DNA of 64,000 bases from AP-15 sp963799085 (GCA_963799085.1 CAWCWA010000004.1:124001-188000); one strand, 5' to 3'; numbered from the stretch's first letter, positions 37,412 to 48,377 are shown. Translations and numbers: made by a program. Notes: generated by a model from the sequence alone, not told the origin.

Positions 37412-39032
37412 ATGCGGCTGGGAACCCCAGCAGGGAACCGAGTGACAAGAACCGCGGTTAGCCGGCGCACGGCATTGACGGCGGCGCTGGCGGCAGTGGC
37501 GGCCACATCGCCGTTGGTCCGTGGTGCTCGCGCCGCTGGCGGTGTCATCGCTAGCGGGAAGCTCGTGCTCGCGTGGCACACCAATATCGCCGCGCGCTGG
37601 CTCGATCCGCAGCAGCATGATGGCACCGCGAGCCCCGACAATTTCATCATGGCGCTGCATGACGCGCTGATCAAAAACCTGCGGGACAGGCGTTTCGACG
37701 ACCCGGCGCTTTCCGAAAGCTACGCGATGGCCGAGGACGCCAAGAGCGCCACCTTCAAGCTGAGGCCCGGCACCAAGTTTCATGACGGCTCGCCGGTCAC
37801 CCCCGCCGATGTGAAATGGAGCTTCGAACACTATCGCGGCGCCTGGGGCGAGGTATTGCACGACCGCACGCAAGAGGTGGAGACTCGTCGACGACCGCAC
37901 GCTGCGCTTTCACTTCAAGGAGCCGTTTCTCGATTTCCCGATCCTGATGGGCACTAGCAATGTCAGCGGTGCGGCCTGGGTGGTGCCGGCCAAATACTAC
38001 GAGCAGGTCGGGCAGTCCGGGTTCTCGCAAAAGCCGATCGGCGCCGGGCCCTACAGGCTCGTGTCGCAGGAGCCGGGGGTGCGGCTCGAATTCGAGGCCT
38101 TCGCCGACTACTACCGCCCGGTGCACATAAAGCAGCTGACGATGGTCAGCGTGCCGGAGGCCGCGACCCGCATCGCGATGCTGGAGCGCGGCGAGGCCGA
38201 CATCATCTACAACGTGCCGGGCGAATTGATTGAGCGGGTCAAGAGAAACCCCAAGCTCATGCTGGCGCCGGTCGTCTCGGCGAATTTCTGGCTCGAGTTC
38301 CCGGGTTTCCAGGACGCTAAGAACCCGTTCCACGACAAGCGAGTGCGCCAGGCGGTCAGCCTCGCCATCGATCGCGACGCGATCAATCTGGCCGAATGCG
38401 ACGGGCTCGGCCGGGTTGACGGCAACTGGATCAACGACGACGTCGAATACGGCCTCGCCTGGCCGAAATGGGAGCACGACGTCGCCAAGGCCAAGCAGTT
38501 GATGGCCGAGGCCGGCTTCCCCAACGGCTTTGCCGTCGACTGGCTGACCCCGGTGCCGAACTACTATTCGCGCGGTGAGCGCATCGTCTCGCAGCTGCAG
38601 GCGATCGGCATCCGCGCCAAGCTGCAGACGATCGAGCGCGGCGTGTTTCTGAAGCGGCTGCAAGGCGGGCTCAAGGAATGGCCCGGCACCCAGATCATCT
38701 TGAACGCGGCGCGGGTCGGCGGCACCTGGTCGAACTGGTACGACTCGTTCATGCGCTGTGGCGGTTTCAACGGAAAAGACCGCAACTGCGTGCCGGCGCT
38801 CGATGCGAAGTTCGCCAAGTATCTCGCCTCGGTCGACGCCGGCGAGCGCAAGACGCTGGCCGAGGAGATCCAGCGCGAGATCCTCGAAAACTATTATTTC
38901 GTCCCGGTCTTCCGCCATGCCGCGATGCAGGCGATCGGCCCGCGCGTCGCGGCGGCGAAATGGCAGGACGTGTTTCCGACGATTACGACGGCCTACGCCT
39001 ACCCTTGGGAGGATATCGAGCTCAAAAGCTAG
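37412..39032 (+). CDS. ABC transporter substrate-binding protein, family 5 (paralogue 2, one frameshift)
   Basis: About 540 residues after correction. The signal has SRRTALTAALAAVAATSP and ends ARAAGG. Conserved words match paralogue 1: LVLAWHTNIAARWLDPQQHD, LRPGTKFHDGSPVTPADVKW, MGTSNVSGAAWVVPAKYYEQ and FHDKRVRQAVSLAIDRDAIN. One extra base near 37883 (GTGGAGACTCGTCGAC) splits the frame. The start is unclear: the GGGAGG box fits an ATG at 37404 that is out of frame, while the GTG at 37442 would give an N-terminus like those of the other paralogues. It lies 75 bases after paralogue 1. Confidence 0.85.
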
Positions 39033-39112
39033 CGCGGCGATCGATTACGTAGTGTTGCGGTTTGGCCGAGTTGGCGGCCGGACCGCACTGTTTCGTCAGT
39101 GGAGACAAAAAA

Positions 39113-40743
39113 GTGGAAAAAATGACGGTAACGCGGCGTACATTGTTGCGGACGGCGGCTTTGACGACGCTGGCGGGGGCCTTCGTGCGCGGCGCGCGGG
39201 CCGCCGGGGAGGTGGCGCCGAGCGGAAACATGGTGCTCGCCTGGCACACCAACATCGCCGCTCGCTGGCTCGACCCGCAGCAGCATGACGGCACGGCGCA
39301 CCCCCGACAATTTCCTCATCGCCCTGCATGACGCGTTGATCAAGAATTCGGGCAAGCAGAAGTTACGACCATCTGGCTCTCGCCGAGAGCTATCGAGTTT
39401 GCCGAGGACGCCAAGAGCGCTACCTTTACATTGCGGCCCGGCATCAAGTTTCACGATGGGACGCCGGTCACGCCCCAGGACGTGAAGTGGAGCTACGAGC
39501 ATTATCGCGGCGCCTGGAAGGACGTCCTGGACAAGCGGACCCAGGATATCGAGATTGCCGGGAGCACGCTAACGTTTCACTTCAACGAACCGTTTCTCGA
39601 TTTCCCGATCCTGATGGGCACATCGAATGTCTGCGGTGCCGCCTGGGTCGTGCCGGCTCAATACTATGAGAAGGTGGGACAGCGACGGGTTCATGCAGAA
39701 GCCGATCGGCGCCGGCCCCTACAAGCTCGTCTCGCAGCAGCCGGGCATCGAGCTCAATTTCGAGGCCTTCGAGGATTATTACCGCCCGATGCATATCAAG
39801 CGGTTCACGATGATAGCGTGCCGGAGGCGGCCACCCGCGTGGCGATGCTCGAGCGCGGCGAAGCCGACATCATGTATTTCGTCCCGGGCGAACTGATCGA
39901 CGCGGGTCAAGAACAACCCGAAGCTGATGCTGGCGCCGGTTGTCTCGGCGAATTGGTGGCTCGAGTTCCCCGGCTTCCAGGACCCGAAAAGCCCGTTCCA
40001 CGACAAGCGGGTGCGCGAGGCCATCAGCCTCGCGATCGACCGCGACGCGATGAACCAGGCCGAATGCGACGGGATGGGCAGTGTCGACGGCAACTGGATC
40101 AACGACGATGTCGAGTACGGCATGCCGTGGCCGAAATGGCCGCACGACATCGCCAAGGCCAAGAAGCTGATGGCCGAAGCCGGGTATCCCAACGGCTTCA
40201 CCGGTCGACTGGGTCACACCGGTGCCGAACTACTATTCGCGCGGCGAGCGGATCGTTTCGCAGCTCCAGGCCATCGGCATCCGCGCGAGAAACTCAGGTC
40301 ATGGAGCGCGGCGTCTTCCTGAAGAAGATGCGAGAGCGGGCTGAAGGAGTGGCCCGGCATCCAGATCATCCTGAACGCGACGCGGATCGGCGGCACTTGG
40401 TCCAACTGGTATGACGGCATGTTCAAATGCGGCGGCTTCAAGTCCAAGGACTTCATCTGCGTGAAGGAGCTCGACGACAAATTCGCGCAAGTACCTGTCC
40501 TCGCACGACCCCAACGAAAGCGAAAAACTGGCCGAGGAGATTCAGCGGGCCATCCTCGAAAACTATTATTTCGTGCCGGTATTTCGCCACGCCTTTGTCA
40601 ATGCGATCGGGCCCCGGATCAAGGCGGCGAAATGGCAGGACGTGTTCCCGACCATCACCAGCGGCTACGCCTATCCATGGGAGGACATTCAGCTCAAGAA
40701 GGCGTTGCAGACTAGCATCGCGACGCGAGCGAGGATTGGCTGA
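39113..40743 (+). CDS. ABC transporter substrate-binding protein, family 5 (paralogue 3, many frameshifts)
   Basis: About 543 residues after correction. The GTG at 39113 reads VEKMTVTRRTLLRTAALTTL, with a GGAG box 8 bases before, giving a Tat-like signal similar to paralogue 1. Paralogue landmarks are present but in different frames: LAWHTNIAARWLDPQQHDGT, LRPGIKFHDGTPVTPQDVKW, MGTSNVCGAAWVVPAQYYEK and FHDKRVREAISLAIDRDAMN. One-base changes are visible by comparison with the paralogues near 39299, 39365, 39392, 39680, 39815, 39904, 40205, 40290, 40330 and 40490. The stop overlaps the permease ATG as TGATG, so the permease is translated with it. Confidence 0.82.
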
Positions 40744-41665
40744 TGGCACAGTTCATCATTCGGCGGACACTCTACGCGGTTGTCACCCTGTTCATCCTGA
40801 GCCTGACGATCTTTACCGTGGTCAGGCTGACCGGCGATCCGGTGACGCTGCTGCGGAACCCGGTGCGCGCGCCGAGGATTTGGCAGCGCATTCGGGACGA
40901 ATGGGGACTCGACCGCCCGTGGCCGGTGCAGTATCTCAGCTTTGTCAAGAACATCCTTACCGGTGAGCTGGGCAAATCATTCAATTACGAGATGCCGGTA
41001 AGCACGCTGTACTTTCAGCGGCTGCCCAACTCGCTGGAACTGGCGTTCGCGGCAACGCTGATTTCGTTCCTCATCGGCATCCCGGCCGGGCTGATCTCGG
41101 CGGTGAGGGTCAACAGCGGCTGGGACAGCGTCGGCAAGGTGATCGCGTTGTTCGGCTTGGCCGTCCCCGGCTTCTGGCTGGGCCTGGTGATGATCCTGGT
41201 GTTCTCGGTCTGGCTCGAATGGCTGCCGACGAGCGGGCAGGGCGGCTGGCGCCACCTGATCATGCCGGCGGTCGCGCTCGGCTGGTATTTTGCCGCCTCG
41301 CTGCTGCGCCTGACCCGCTCGAGCATGCTGGAGGTGTTGCGCAGCGAATACATCAAGCTGGCGCGTCTGAAGGGCCTGCCGGGCTACGTCGTGATCGCCT
41401 TGCACGCCTTCAAGAACGCGCTGATCCCGGTGTTGACGCTGGCCGGCGTCAACCTCGTCGTGATGATCAACGCGGCGGTGATCATCGAGGTGATCTTTGC
41501 CTGGCCGGGCATCGGCCGGCTGCTCTACGAGGGCATCTTCCAGCGCGACTTCCCGCTTGTGCAGGGCATCGTCATGGTGGCCGGCGATCATGATCGTCGT
41601 GATCAATTTGGTCGATCGACATCCTCTACGCCTATATCGACCCCCGCATCCGGCTGACCAAATAG
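40743..41665 (+). CDS. Dipeptide-type ABC permease, DppB-like (frameshift at the 3' end)
   Basis: About 307 residues with six membrane helices. The start MAQFIIRRTLYAVVTLFILS is typical of DppB/OppB/GsiC. The cytoplasmic EAA loop is ASLLRLTRSSMLEVLRSEYI with LARLKGLPG, and VIFAWPGIGRLLYEGIFQRD is the conserved C-terminal segment. After 41580 the frame slips twice (near 41587 and 41615). The expected ending, ILYAYIDPRIRLTK, is present in another frame up to the TAG at 41663. It forms the inner-membrane channel with the DppC-like protein encoded next. Confidence 0.88.
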
Positions 41666-41672
41666 GTGCGCC

Positions 41673-42601
41673 ATGGCCTTTCTCACCGAGCGAGAATCGA
41701 GCGGTTCTCGTCGGCGTCGTCTCCGCCGAGCGGACCGAGTGGCCTGCAGCGCGCCTTGCGCATGGCGCGCGACTTGCCGGTGCTGCCGCTGGCCATCCTG
41801 GTGCCGTTCGTGCTGATTGCGGTGTTTGCCAACTTCGATCGCTCCCTACGACCCGACCGAGCCGATACCGGGCGCGAAGATCTTCGAGCCGCCGTTCTGG
41901 ATGGCGGGCGGCCAGTCCGCATGCGCTGCTGGGCACCGATTTCCAGAGCCGCGACGTGCTGAGCCGCCTGATCTTTGGCGCCCGCGTCTCGCTGATCGTC
42001 GGGGTGACCGGAACGATCGTCGCCGGCGGCATCGGCACGACGCTTGGCATCCTCGCGGGCTATCTCGGCGGCTGGGTCGACCAGGTGATCATGCGCATCA
42101 CCGATGCCTGGCTCGCCTTGCCGGCTCTGGTCTTCGCGATTTTTCTCGCGACGATGGTGGGCCCCAGCATGTGGAACATCGTGATCATCCTCGGCGCTCG
42201 TCTATTGGACGCGCTATGCCCGGGTGATCCGCGGCGAGGTGCTGAGCCTGCGCGAGCGCGAGTTCGTCAAGCTGGCCGAGATCGCCGGCGCGCTCGCAAA
42301 CTCCGGGTCATCTTGCGCCACATCCTGCCCAATGTGATGAACTCGGCGATGGTGCTGGCCAGCCTGACGATCGGCGTCGTCATCATCGCCGAGGCCTCGC
42401 TGAGCTTTCTCGGGGTCGGGCGTGCCGCCGCCGCAGCCGGCCTGGGGCTCGATGCTGGCGGACGGCCGCTCGATGCTGATGGTCGGCGACTGGTGGCTGA
42501 CTGTCTTCCCGGGCCTTGGTATCATGCTCGTGGTGCTGGCGACGCAGCTCTTGGGCGACTGGCTGCGCGTCCGCCTCGACCCGCAACTGCGCAACCTGTA
42601 A
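41673..42601 (+). CDS. Dipeptide-type ABC permease, DppC-like (several frameshifts)
   Basis: About 309 residues after correction, starting at the ATG at 41673 (MAFLTERE). Blocks in order are RDLPVLPLAILVPFVLIAVF (helix 1), LGTDFQSRDVLSRLIFGARV (the DppC GTDxxGRD-like motif), ILAGYLGGWVDQVIMRITDA, REREFVKLAEIAGA (EAA loop), LRHILPNVMNSAMVLASLTI and WWLTVFPGLGIMLVVLATQL. It ends LGDWLRVRLDPQLRNL. Frame breaks occur near 41720, 41845, 41925, 42205, 42295 and 42425. It pairs with the DppB-like protein. Confidence 0.82.
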
Positions 42602-42618
42602 GCCCGAAGGCCGGCTCG

Positions 42619-43618
42619 ATGGCATCCCTGCTGCGGGTATCCGACCTGCAGACCCACTACATCTCGTTTGGCGGCTCACGCGTCGTCAAGGCCGTTGACG
42701 GGATCAGCTTCAGCTTGGAGGAGGGCGAGACCATCGGCCTCGTCGGCGAGTCGGGATGCGGCAAGACCACGACCTGCCTGTCGGTCGTCGGCCTGCTGCC
42801 GTCGGCGGCGCGGATCGTCGGCGGCAGCATCGAGTTTGACGGCGAGGAACTGACGCAAGCGTCCGCGCGAGATGCGCCGTGTCCGCGGCCGGCAGATCGC
42901 GATGATCCTGCAGGACCCGATGGCGTCGCTGAACCCGCTCTTCAGCATCTACTGGCAGGTCGCCGAGCCGGCCTATCATCACCAGGCGGTACGCGGGCGG
43001 AATCTGCGGCGGCGGGTGCACGATCTGTTGCGGGCCGTGCGTATTGCCTCGCCCGAGGCGCGAATGCGCGAATATCCGCACCAGATGTGGGGCGGCATGC
43101 GCCAGCGCGTCGTCGGCGCGATCGCGATGGCCGGCGGGCCGAAACTGATCATCGCCGACGAGCCGACGACGAACCTCGACGTCACGATCCAGGCGCAATA
43201 TCTGGAGGTGCTGAAGGACATCCAGCAGGAGACCGGGGTCGGATTGATCTTCGTCACCCACAATCTCGGCATCGTCGCCAAGATGTGCGACCGGATGGCG
43301 GTCATGTACGCCGGCAAGATCGTCGAGCAGGGTTCGGTGCGCGATCTCTTCCGCGCGGCAAAGCACCCCTATACGCAAGCGCTTCTCGGCTCGATGCCGA
43401 AACTCGGCAACAAGGATCCGCTCTACGCGATCCCGGGGCAGCCTCCCAATCTGGCGCAGCCGCCTCCGGGCTGCGCGTTCCATCCGCGTTGCGCCCATGC
43501 CATGGCGCTATGCGCCGAGCGGGAGCCGGCAGACCGGACGATCGGCGCCGACTGGACGGCGCGATGCTGGCTCGTCGATCAGCCGGCGAAGGAAAGCTAT
43601 GTCAGCGCCACTGCTTGA
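42619..43618 (+). CDS. Dipeptide-type ABC ATPase, DppD-like (one frameshift)
   Basis: About 333 residues. Walker A is GLVGESGCGKTTTCLSVVGL; the Q-loop is IAMILQDPMASLNPLF; Walker B is KLIIADEPTTNLDVTIQAQY; the H-loop is VTHNLGIVAKMCD. The oligopeptide C-terminal extension PGCAFHPRCAHAMALC has the Cys cluster of this family, which may bind an Fe-S cluster. The signature loop reads MWGGMRQR instead of the usual SGGMRQR, so the Ser is replaced by Trp. The frame slips near 42860. Its 3' end overlaps the next ATPase gene by 20 bases. Confidence 0.88.
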
Positions 43619-44568
43619 ACTCCAGGATGTGCAGAAACACTTCCCGGTCAAAATCGGCTGACTGCTGCGACCCAAGACCGGCTGGGTCAAGGCGGTGGAC
43701 GGGATCGATTTTGCGATCTATCCGGGCGAAACCTTGGGTCTGATCGGCGAAGTCGGGCTGCGGCAAGACGACGACCTCGAAGCTGATCCTGCTGCAGGAG
43801 GCTCCGACCGGCGGCAGCATCCGCTTCGACGGCGAGGATGTTGCGACCTTGCAAGGCACGGATCTGATGCGCTATCGGCGCGAAGTGCAGGTCGTTTTCC
43901 AGGACCCGTACAGCTCGCTCAGCCCGCGCATGCGGGTCGGCGACATCATCGCCGAACCGCTCGAAATCCACACCGACCTGTCGCGCGAGGCTTTGGCCGA
44001 GCGTGTCGCAGAGGTGCTCGAGCTTGTCGGCCTCCAGCCGGACCTGGCGCGGCTCTTTCCGCACGAGTTCAGCGGCGGCCAGCGCCAGCGGATCGCCATC
44101 GCCCGCGCGCTTGCCACTCATACGCGCCTGATTGTGCTCGACGAGGCAGTCTCGGCGCTCGACGTGTCGATCCGCGCGCAGATCATGAACCAGCTGGAGG
44201 AACTGCAGCGGCGCCTTGGCGTCAGCTATCTCTTCATCGGGCACGATCTGGCGACGGTGGCGCATATCAGTGATCGCATCGCGGTGATGTATCTGGGGCA
44301 GATCGTCGAGCTTGCCGACAGCCTCGAACTCTGCGCCAAGCCGCTCCATCCCTATACTCAGGCGCTGTTCACCGCGGCCTTGCCCTCGCACCCCGACGAG
44401 CGACATGAAAAGCTGCAGATCACCGGCGAGGTGCCGAGCGCGCTCAATCCGCCGTGCGGCTGCCGCTTCCACCCGCGCTGTCCGCAAGCGATGCCGCAAT
44501 GCGCCGTCGAGCCGCCGCGGCGCAAGGAGGTGGCGCCCGGACATATGGTCGCCTGCCATCTTTATTGA
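43599..44568 (+). CDS. Dipeptide-type ABC ATPase, DppF-like (in-frame stop and frameshift near the start)
   Basis: About 322 residues. The ATG at 43599 reads MSAPLLELQDVQKHFPVKIG, then an in-frame TGA at 43659 is followed by LLRPKTGWVKAVDGIDFAIY. Walker A (expected GESGCGKTT) is broken by an extra base near 43752. The rest is intact: VVFQDPYSSLSPRMRVGDII (Q-loop), FSGGQRQRIAIARALATHTR (signature), LIVLDEAVSALDVSIRAQIM (Walker B) and the PCGCRFHPRCPQAMPQC tail. With the DppD-like protein it would power the importer. As written no full-length protein is possible. Confidence 0.82.
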
Positions 44569-44670
44569 CGGCTCCCTCGCACAACAAACCGACGCCTCGG
44601 TATCCCCGGCGTCGCCGCTGCGGTAAGATAATCGCTAGGACATTGGCGTAAGTCGGCCACGGGGGTTGCG

Positions 44671-46467
44671 ATGAACGAGGGAGAATTGCGCGATTTGTTT
44701 GCGGCAGCGGCAGTGGGGAGGCTATCGCGACGAGCGCTTTTCCGCGGGCTGGTCGGGCTCGGCCTGGCGGCGCCGCTGGCGACGCAGCTGCTGGCCGGCA
44801 TTGGGCTCGCTCAGGCCTCCGAGCAGCCAAGCTACAAGCCTACCAAGGCTGGCGGCGGCGGGGCGCTCAGGACCTTGTTCTGGCAAGGCGCCACACTCTT
44901 GAACCCGCATTTCGCGGTCGGCACCAAGGACCAGGAGGGCTCGCGCATCTTCTATGAGCCGCTGGCCGCGTGGGACGCCGATGGCAATCTCGTTCCGGTT
45001 CTCGCCGGCGAAATCCCCGACATCGAGAACGGCGGGCTCGCGCGCGACGGCAAGTCGGTCACCTGGAAGCTGAAGAAGGATGTGCATTGGCACGACGGCC
45101 AACCGTTCACCGCCGACGACGTGGTGTTCAACTGGGAATACGCCGCCGACCCAGCGACCGCGGCGACGACGATCGGCAACTATCAGAACATCAAGGTCGA
45201 AAAGATCGATCCGTTGACCGTCCGCGTCCTTTTCGACGAGCCGACCCCGTTCTGGGCCCAAGCTTTTGTCGGGCAAAACGGCATGATCGTGCCGAAGCAT
45301 CTGTTCGAGGGCTTCAAGGGAGGTAATTCGCGCGATGCGCCGACCAACCTGAAGCCGATCGGCACGGGCGCCTATCGCTTTGTTGACTTTAAGCCGGGCG
45401 ACATGGTCAGGGGCGAACGCAATCCCAACTACCACCTCCCGAACCGACCCTATTTCGACACGATCGAGATGAAGGGCGGCGGCGATGCGGTGTCGGCGGC
45501 GCGCGCCGTGATCCAGACCGGCGAATACGATTTCGCCTGGAACATGCAGGTCGAGGATGAAATCCTGACGCGACTGGAAAAGGGCAGCGATGCCCGCGGC
45601 CATGTCGTGATTATCCCTAGCGGTAATATCGAGCATATCCAGCTCAACCATTCCGACCCGTGGACCGAAGTGGACGGCGAGCGCTCGGACCCGAAGACCT
45701 TACATCCGCTGTTCCGCGACTCGGCGGTGCGGCGCGCGATGGCGCTGCTTGTCGACCGGGCCTCGGTAGAGACGCACATCTACGGGCGCACCGGGATCGC
45801 GACCGGGAATTTTCTCAACAATCCGCAGCGTTTCGTGTCGCACAACACGAAATGGGAATTCAACATCGACAAGGCGAAGCAATTGCTCGACGAGGCCGGA
45901 TGGAAACCCGGTTCGGACGGCATTCGCGCCAAGGACGGCAAGAGATTGAAGTTCGTCTTCCAGACCTCGATCAATGCGCCACGGCAGAAGACCCAGGCGG
46001 TTGTCAAACAGGCCTGCCAGAAGGCTGGCATCGAAATGGAGCTGAAATCGGTGACAGCCTCGGTCTATTTCTCATCCGATGTGGCCAATCCCGACACGAC
46101 CCGCCATTTCTACTGCGATATGCAGATGTACACGACAACGATGGGAGCGCCCGACCCCGCCGCCTTCATGCGGCAGTTCCTGTCCTCGGAGATCGCCTCG
46201 AAGGCGAACAAATGGCAGGGCCGCAATGTTACGCGCTGGAGCAGCGAGGCGTATGACGCAACTTACAAGGCCTCGGAGGGAGAGCTCGATCCGGCCAAAC
46301 GGGCGGAACTGTTCATCAATATGAACGACATGGTGGTCGACGACCCGATCGTGATCCCCGTCGTGTACCGCCCGATGGTACATGCCCTCTCGCAAAAACT
46401 GAGGGCGCCGCTCACCGGCTGGGACAACGTGTTCTCGGGCCTGCGCGACTGGCACCGCGAGGCCTGA
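44671..46467 (+). CDS. ABC transporter substrate-binding protein, family 5 (second system)
   Basis: 598 residues, uninterrupted. The N-terminus has SRRALFRGLVGLGLAAPLAT with ALFRG and a hydrophobic core, resembling a Tat signal. The mature part has LKKDVHWHDGQPFTADDVVF (SBP_bac_5 signature), FWAQAFVGQNGMIVPKHLFE, TGAYRFVDFKPGDMVRGERN and FRDSAVRRAMALLVDRASVE. It is longer than and only distantly similar to the three paralogues upstream, so it belongs to a separate importer whose permeases and ATPases follow without long gaps. Ligand is probably a peptide or peptide-like compound. Confidence 0.92.
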   Translation: MNEGELRDLFAAAAVGRLSRRALFRGLVGLGLAAPLATQLLAGIGLAQASEQPSYKPTKAGGGGALRTLFWQGATLLNPHFAVGTKDQEGSRIFYEPLAAWDADGNLVPVLAGEIPDIENGGLARDGKSVTWKLKKDVHWHDGQPFTADDVVFNWEYAADPATAATTIGNYQNIKVEKIDPLTVRVLFDEPTPFWAQAFVGQNGMIVPKHLFEGFKGGNSRDAPTNLKPIGTGAYRFVDFKPGDMVRGERNPNYHLPNRPYFDTIEMKGGGDAVSAARAVIQTGEYDFAWNMQVEDEILTRLEKGSDARGHVVIIPSGNIEHIQLNHSDPWTEVDGERSDPKTLHPLFRDSAVRRAMALLVDRASVETHIYGRTGIATGNFLNNPQRFVSHNTKWEFNIDKAKQLLDEAGWKPGSDGIRAKDGKRLKFVFQTSINAPRQKTQAVVKQACQKAGIEMELKSVTASVYFSSDVANPDTTRHFYCDMQMYTTTMGAPDPAAFMRQFLSSEIASKANKWQGRNVTRWSSEAYDATYKASEGELDPAKRAELFINMNDMVVDDPIVIPVVYRPMVHALSQKLRAPLTGWDNVFSGLRDWHREA

Positions 46468-46509
46468 GAGAGGGCGCCGGGCCTACGCCGAGGCGGGTGG
46501 CGACGGGCG

Positions 46510-47469
46510 ATGGGCCGGCATCTGGTGCGGCGCCTGGCGATCGCGGTCCCGAGCCTGTTGGGTATCAGTGTCGTCTTGTTCTGCGTGTTGGCGCTGGCGC
46601 CGGGCGACCCGTTCGAGGAGCTGGTGACCAACCCCAACGTGCCGCCTGAGGTCGGCGCGGCGCTGCGCGCCAAATTCGGGCTCGATGACCCGATCGCGCT
46701 CCGCTATCTGCACTGGTTGACGGCGATGCTGCAAGGCGATTGGGGCTTCTCCTTCGTCAGCCGGATGAATGTCGACACGCTGATCTTGCAGCGCCTGCCG
46801 ACCACCTTGCTGATCATCGGCTCCTCGCAAATCCTGGCGCTGTTGATCTCGCTCCCGGTCGGCGTGCTGTCGGCGCGGCGGCCCTATTCGCTCTTCGACC
46901 AGATCGCCAATACGCTCGCCTTCATCGGCTTTTCCCTGCCGCCCTTCTTTACCGGCCTTTTGTTCATTCTGGTGTTCAGCATCGCGTTCGACTGGCTGCC
47001 TTTTGTCTATCGCGCAGATCTCGCCGCCACCGGCTGGCGCTGGTTTTGGGAGGAGTTCCGCCAGGCGGCAATGCCGGTTGCAGTGCTGGCACTCTTCCAA
47101 GCAGCGTCGTGGACGCGCTACGTGCGCGCTTCGGTGCTCGACGTGATCCGCCTCGACTATGTCACGACGGCGCGGTCCAAGGGACTCGCCGAACGCGTCG
47201 TCATTGTCAAGCACGTCGTCAGAAACGCGTTGATCCCGGTGGTGACGCTGGTGGCGCTGACGATGCCCGCGGTCTTTGGCGGCGCCATCGTCACCGAACA
47301 GATCTTCCGCATCCCCGGCATCGGCTCGCTGTTGATCAGCTCGATTTTGGCCAATGACACGCCGGTGATCATGGCCGTGACGTTTGTCTTCGCCTGCCTC
47401 GTCATCCTTTTCAACCTGATCGCCGACATCCTTTATGGCTGGCTCGACCCTCGCATCGCCTATCGCTGA
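46510..47469 (+). CDS. Dipeptide-type ABC permease, DppB-like (second system)
   Basis: 319 residues, intact. The start MGRHLVRRLAIAVPSLLGIS, the periplasmic motif LGLDDP-like FGLDDPIALRYLHWLTAMLQ, the EAA loop YVRASVLDVIRLDYVTTARS with KGL, and VTEQIFRIPGIGSLLISSIL are all family features. Six membrane helices are seen. It overlaps the DppC-like gene by 35 bases, so translation is linked. Confidence 0.92.
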   Translation: MGRHLVRRLAIAVPSLLGISVVLFCVLALAPGDPFEELVTNPNVPPEVGAALRAKFGLDDPIALRYLHWLTAMLQGDWGFSFVSRMNVDTLILQRLPTTLLIIGSSQILALLISLPVGVLSARRPYSLFDQIANTLAFIGFSLPPFFTGLLFILVFSIAFDWLPFVYRADLAATGWRWFWEEFRQAAMPVAVLALFQAASWTRYVRASVLDVIRLDYVTTARSKGLAERVVIVKHVVRNALIPVVTLVALTMPAVFGGAIVTEQIFRIPGIGSLLISSILANDTPVIMAVTFVFACLVILFNLIADILYGWLDPRIAYR

Positions 47470-48376
47470 TCTGCCGGCCCAGACAGCCGGCAGCGCCCGC
47501 TACGTCTCGCCGATGCGGGAGACCTGGCGGCGCTTTCGCCGCCATCGGCTGGCCGTGGCGAGTACGATCATCCTTGGCGCGATGCTGCTCGCCGTAGCCT
47601 TCGGACCCATGCTGTGGCGGGTGCCGATCAACGACATCGATTTCGCCGAACACCTGTCGGGCCCGTCCTGGCAGCATCCGTTCGGCACTGACGATCTCGG
47701 TCAGGATCTGCTCGCTCGCATGCTTTATGGTGGCCGAATTTCGCTGTCGGTCGGGCTGATGGCGATGGCGATGGCAGTGATCTTCGGCACGATCATAGGC
47801 GCGGTCGCCGGCATGTCGCGCGGTGCAGTCGATCTGGGGCTGATGTGGCTGGCCGATTTGTTCCTGTCGCTCCCCGCCCTGCCGCTGCTGCTGCTGATCA
47901 TCTATCTGTTCCGCGAGCCGTTGAAGGCGCTGGTCGGCCCCGAACTCGGCGTCTTCATCCTGATCGTCGCGGTGATCGGCGGTTTGCGCTGGATGCCGGT
48001 GGCGCGGCTGGTGCGCGCGCAGTTCCTGTCGTTGCGCGAAAAGGAGTTCGTCGAGGCAGCCCGCGCGTTGGGAGCCGCCAAATTGCGCCTCGTAATCCGC
48101 CACATTCTGCCCAATTCGCTGGGACCGGTCATTGTCGCGGGCACGATCGACGTGGCCGCGGCGATCATCATGGAATCGACCTTGTCCTTTCTCGGGCTCG
48201 GCTTCCCGCCCGACATCCCGACTTGGGGGCGGCTCCTCTACGACGCCAAGGACTATCTCGACATCGCGCCGCACTGGGCGTTGTTCGCTGGCGGGGCGAT
48301 CTTCCTCGCCGTGCTGGCGATCAATTTCATCGGCGACGGTTTGCGCGACGCGCTCGATCCCCGCCGGGTGATGTAG
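47435..48376 (+). CDS. Dipeptide-type ABC permease, DppC-like (second system)
   Basis: 313 residues, intact. It has the N-terminal cytoplasmic segment RETWRRFRRHRLAVASTIIL leading into helix 1. The DppC motif is HPFGTDDLGQDLLARMLYGG, the EAA loop is LREKEFVEAARALGAAKLRL, and MESTLSFLGLGFPPDIPTWG is the signature near the C-terminus. A nearer start at the MRETW Met (47513) is possible because the 26 residues before it are Ala/Ser/Pro-rich and overlap the DppB gene. Confidence 0.92.
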   Translation: MAGSTLASPIADLPAQTAGSARYVSPMRETWRRFRRHRLAVASTIILGAMLLAVAFGPMLWRVPINDIDFAEHLSGPSWQHPFGTDDLGQDLLARMLYGGRISLSVGLMAMAMAVIFGTIIGAVAGMSRGAVDLGLMWLADLFLSLPALPLLLLIIYLFREPLKALVGPELGVFILIVAVIGGLRWMPVARLVRAQFLSLREKEFVEAARALGAAKLRLVIRHILPNSLGPVIVAGTIDVAAAIIMESTLSFLGLGFPPDIPTWGRLLYDAKDYLDIAPHWALFAGGAIFLAVLAINFIGDGLRDALDPRRVM

Positions 48377-48377
48377 T

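Noticed and set aside
43659..43661. TGA read as selenocysteine
   Set aside because: The position is a variable loop of an ABC ATPase, not a redox site, and no SECIS-like hairpin stands out.
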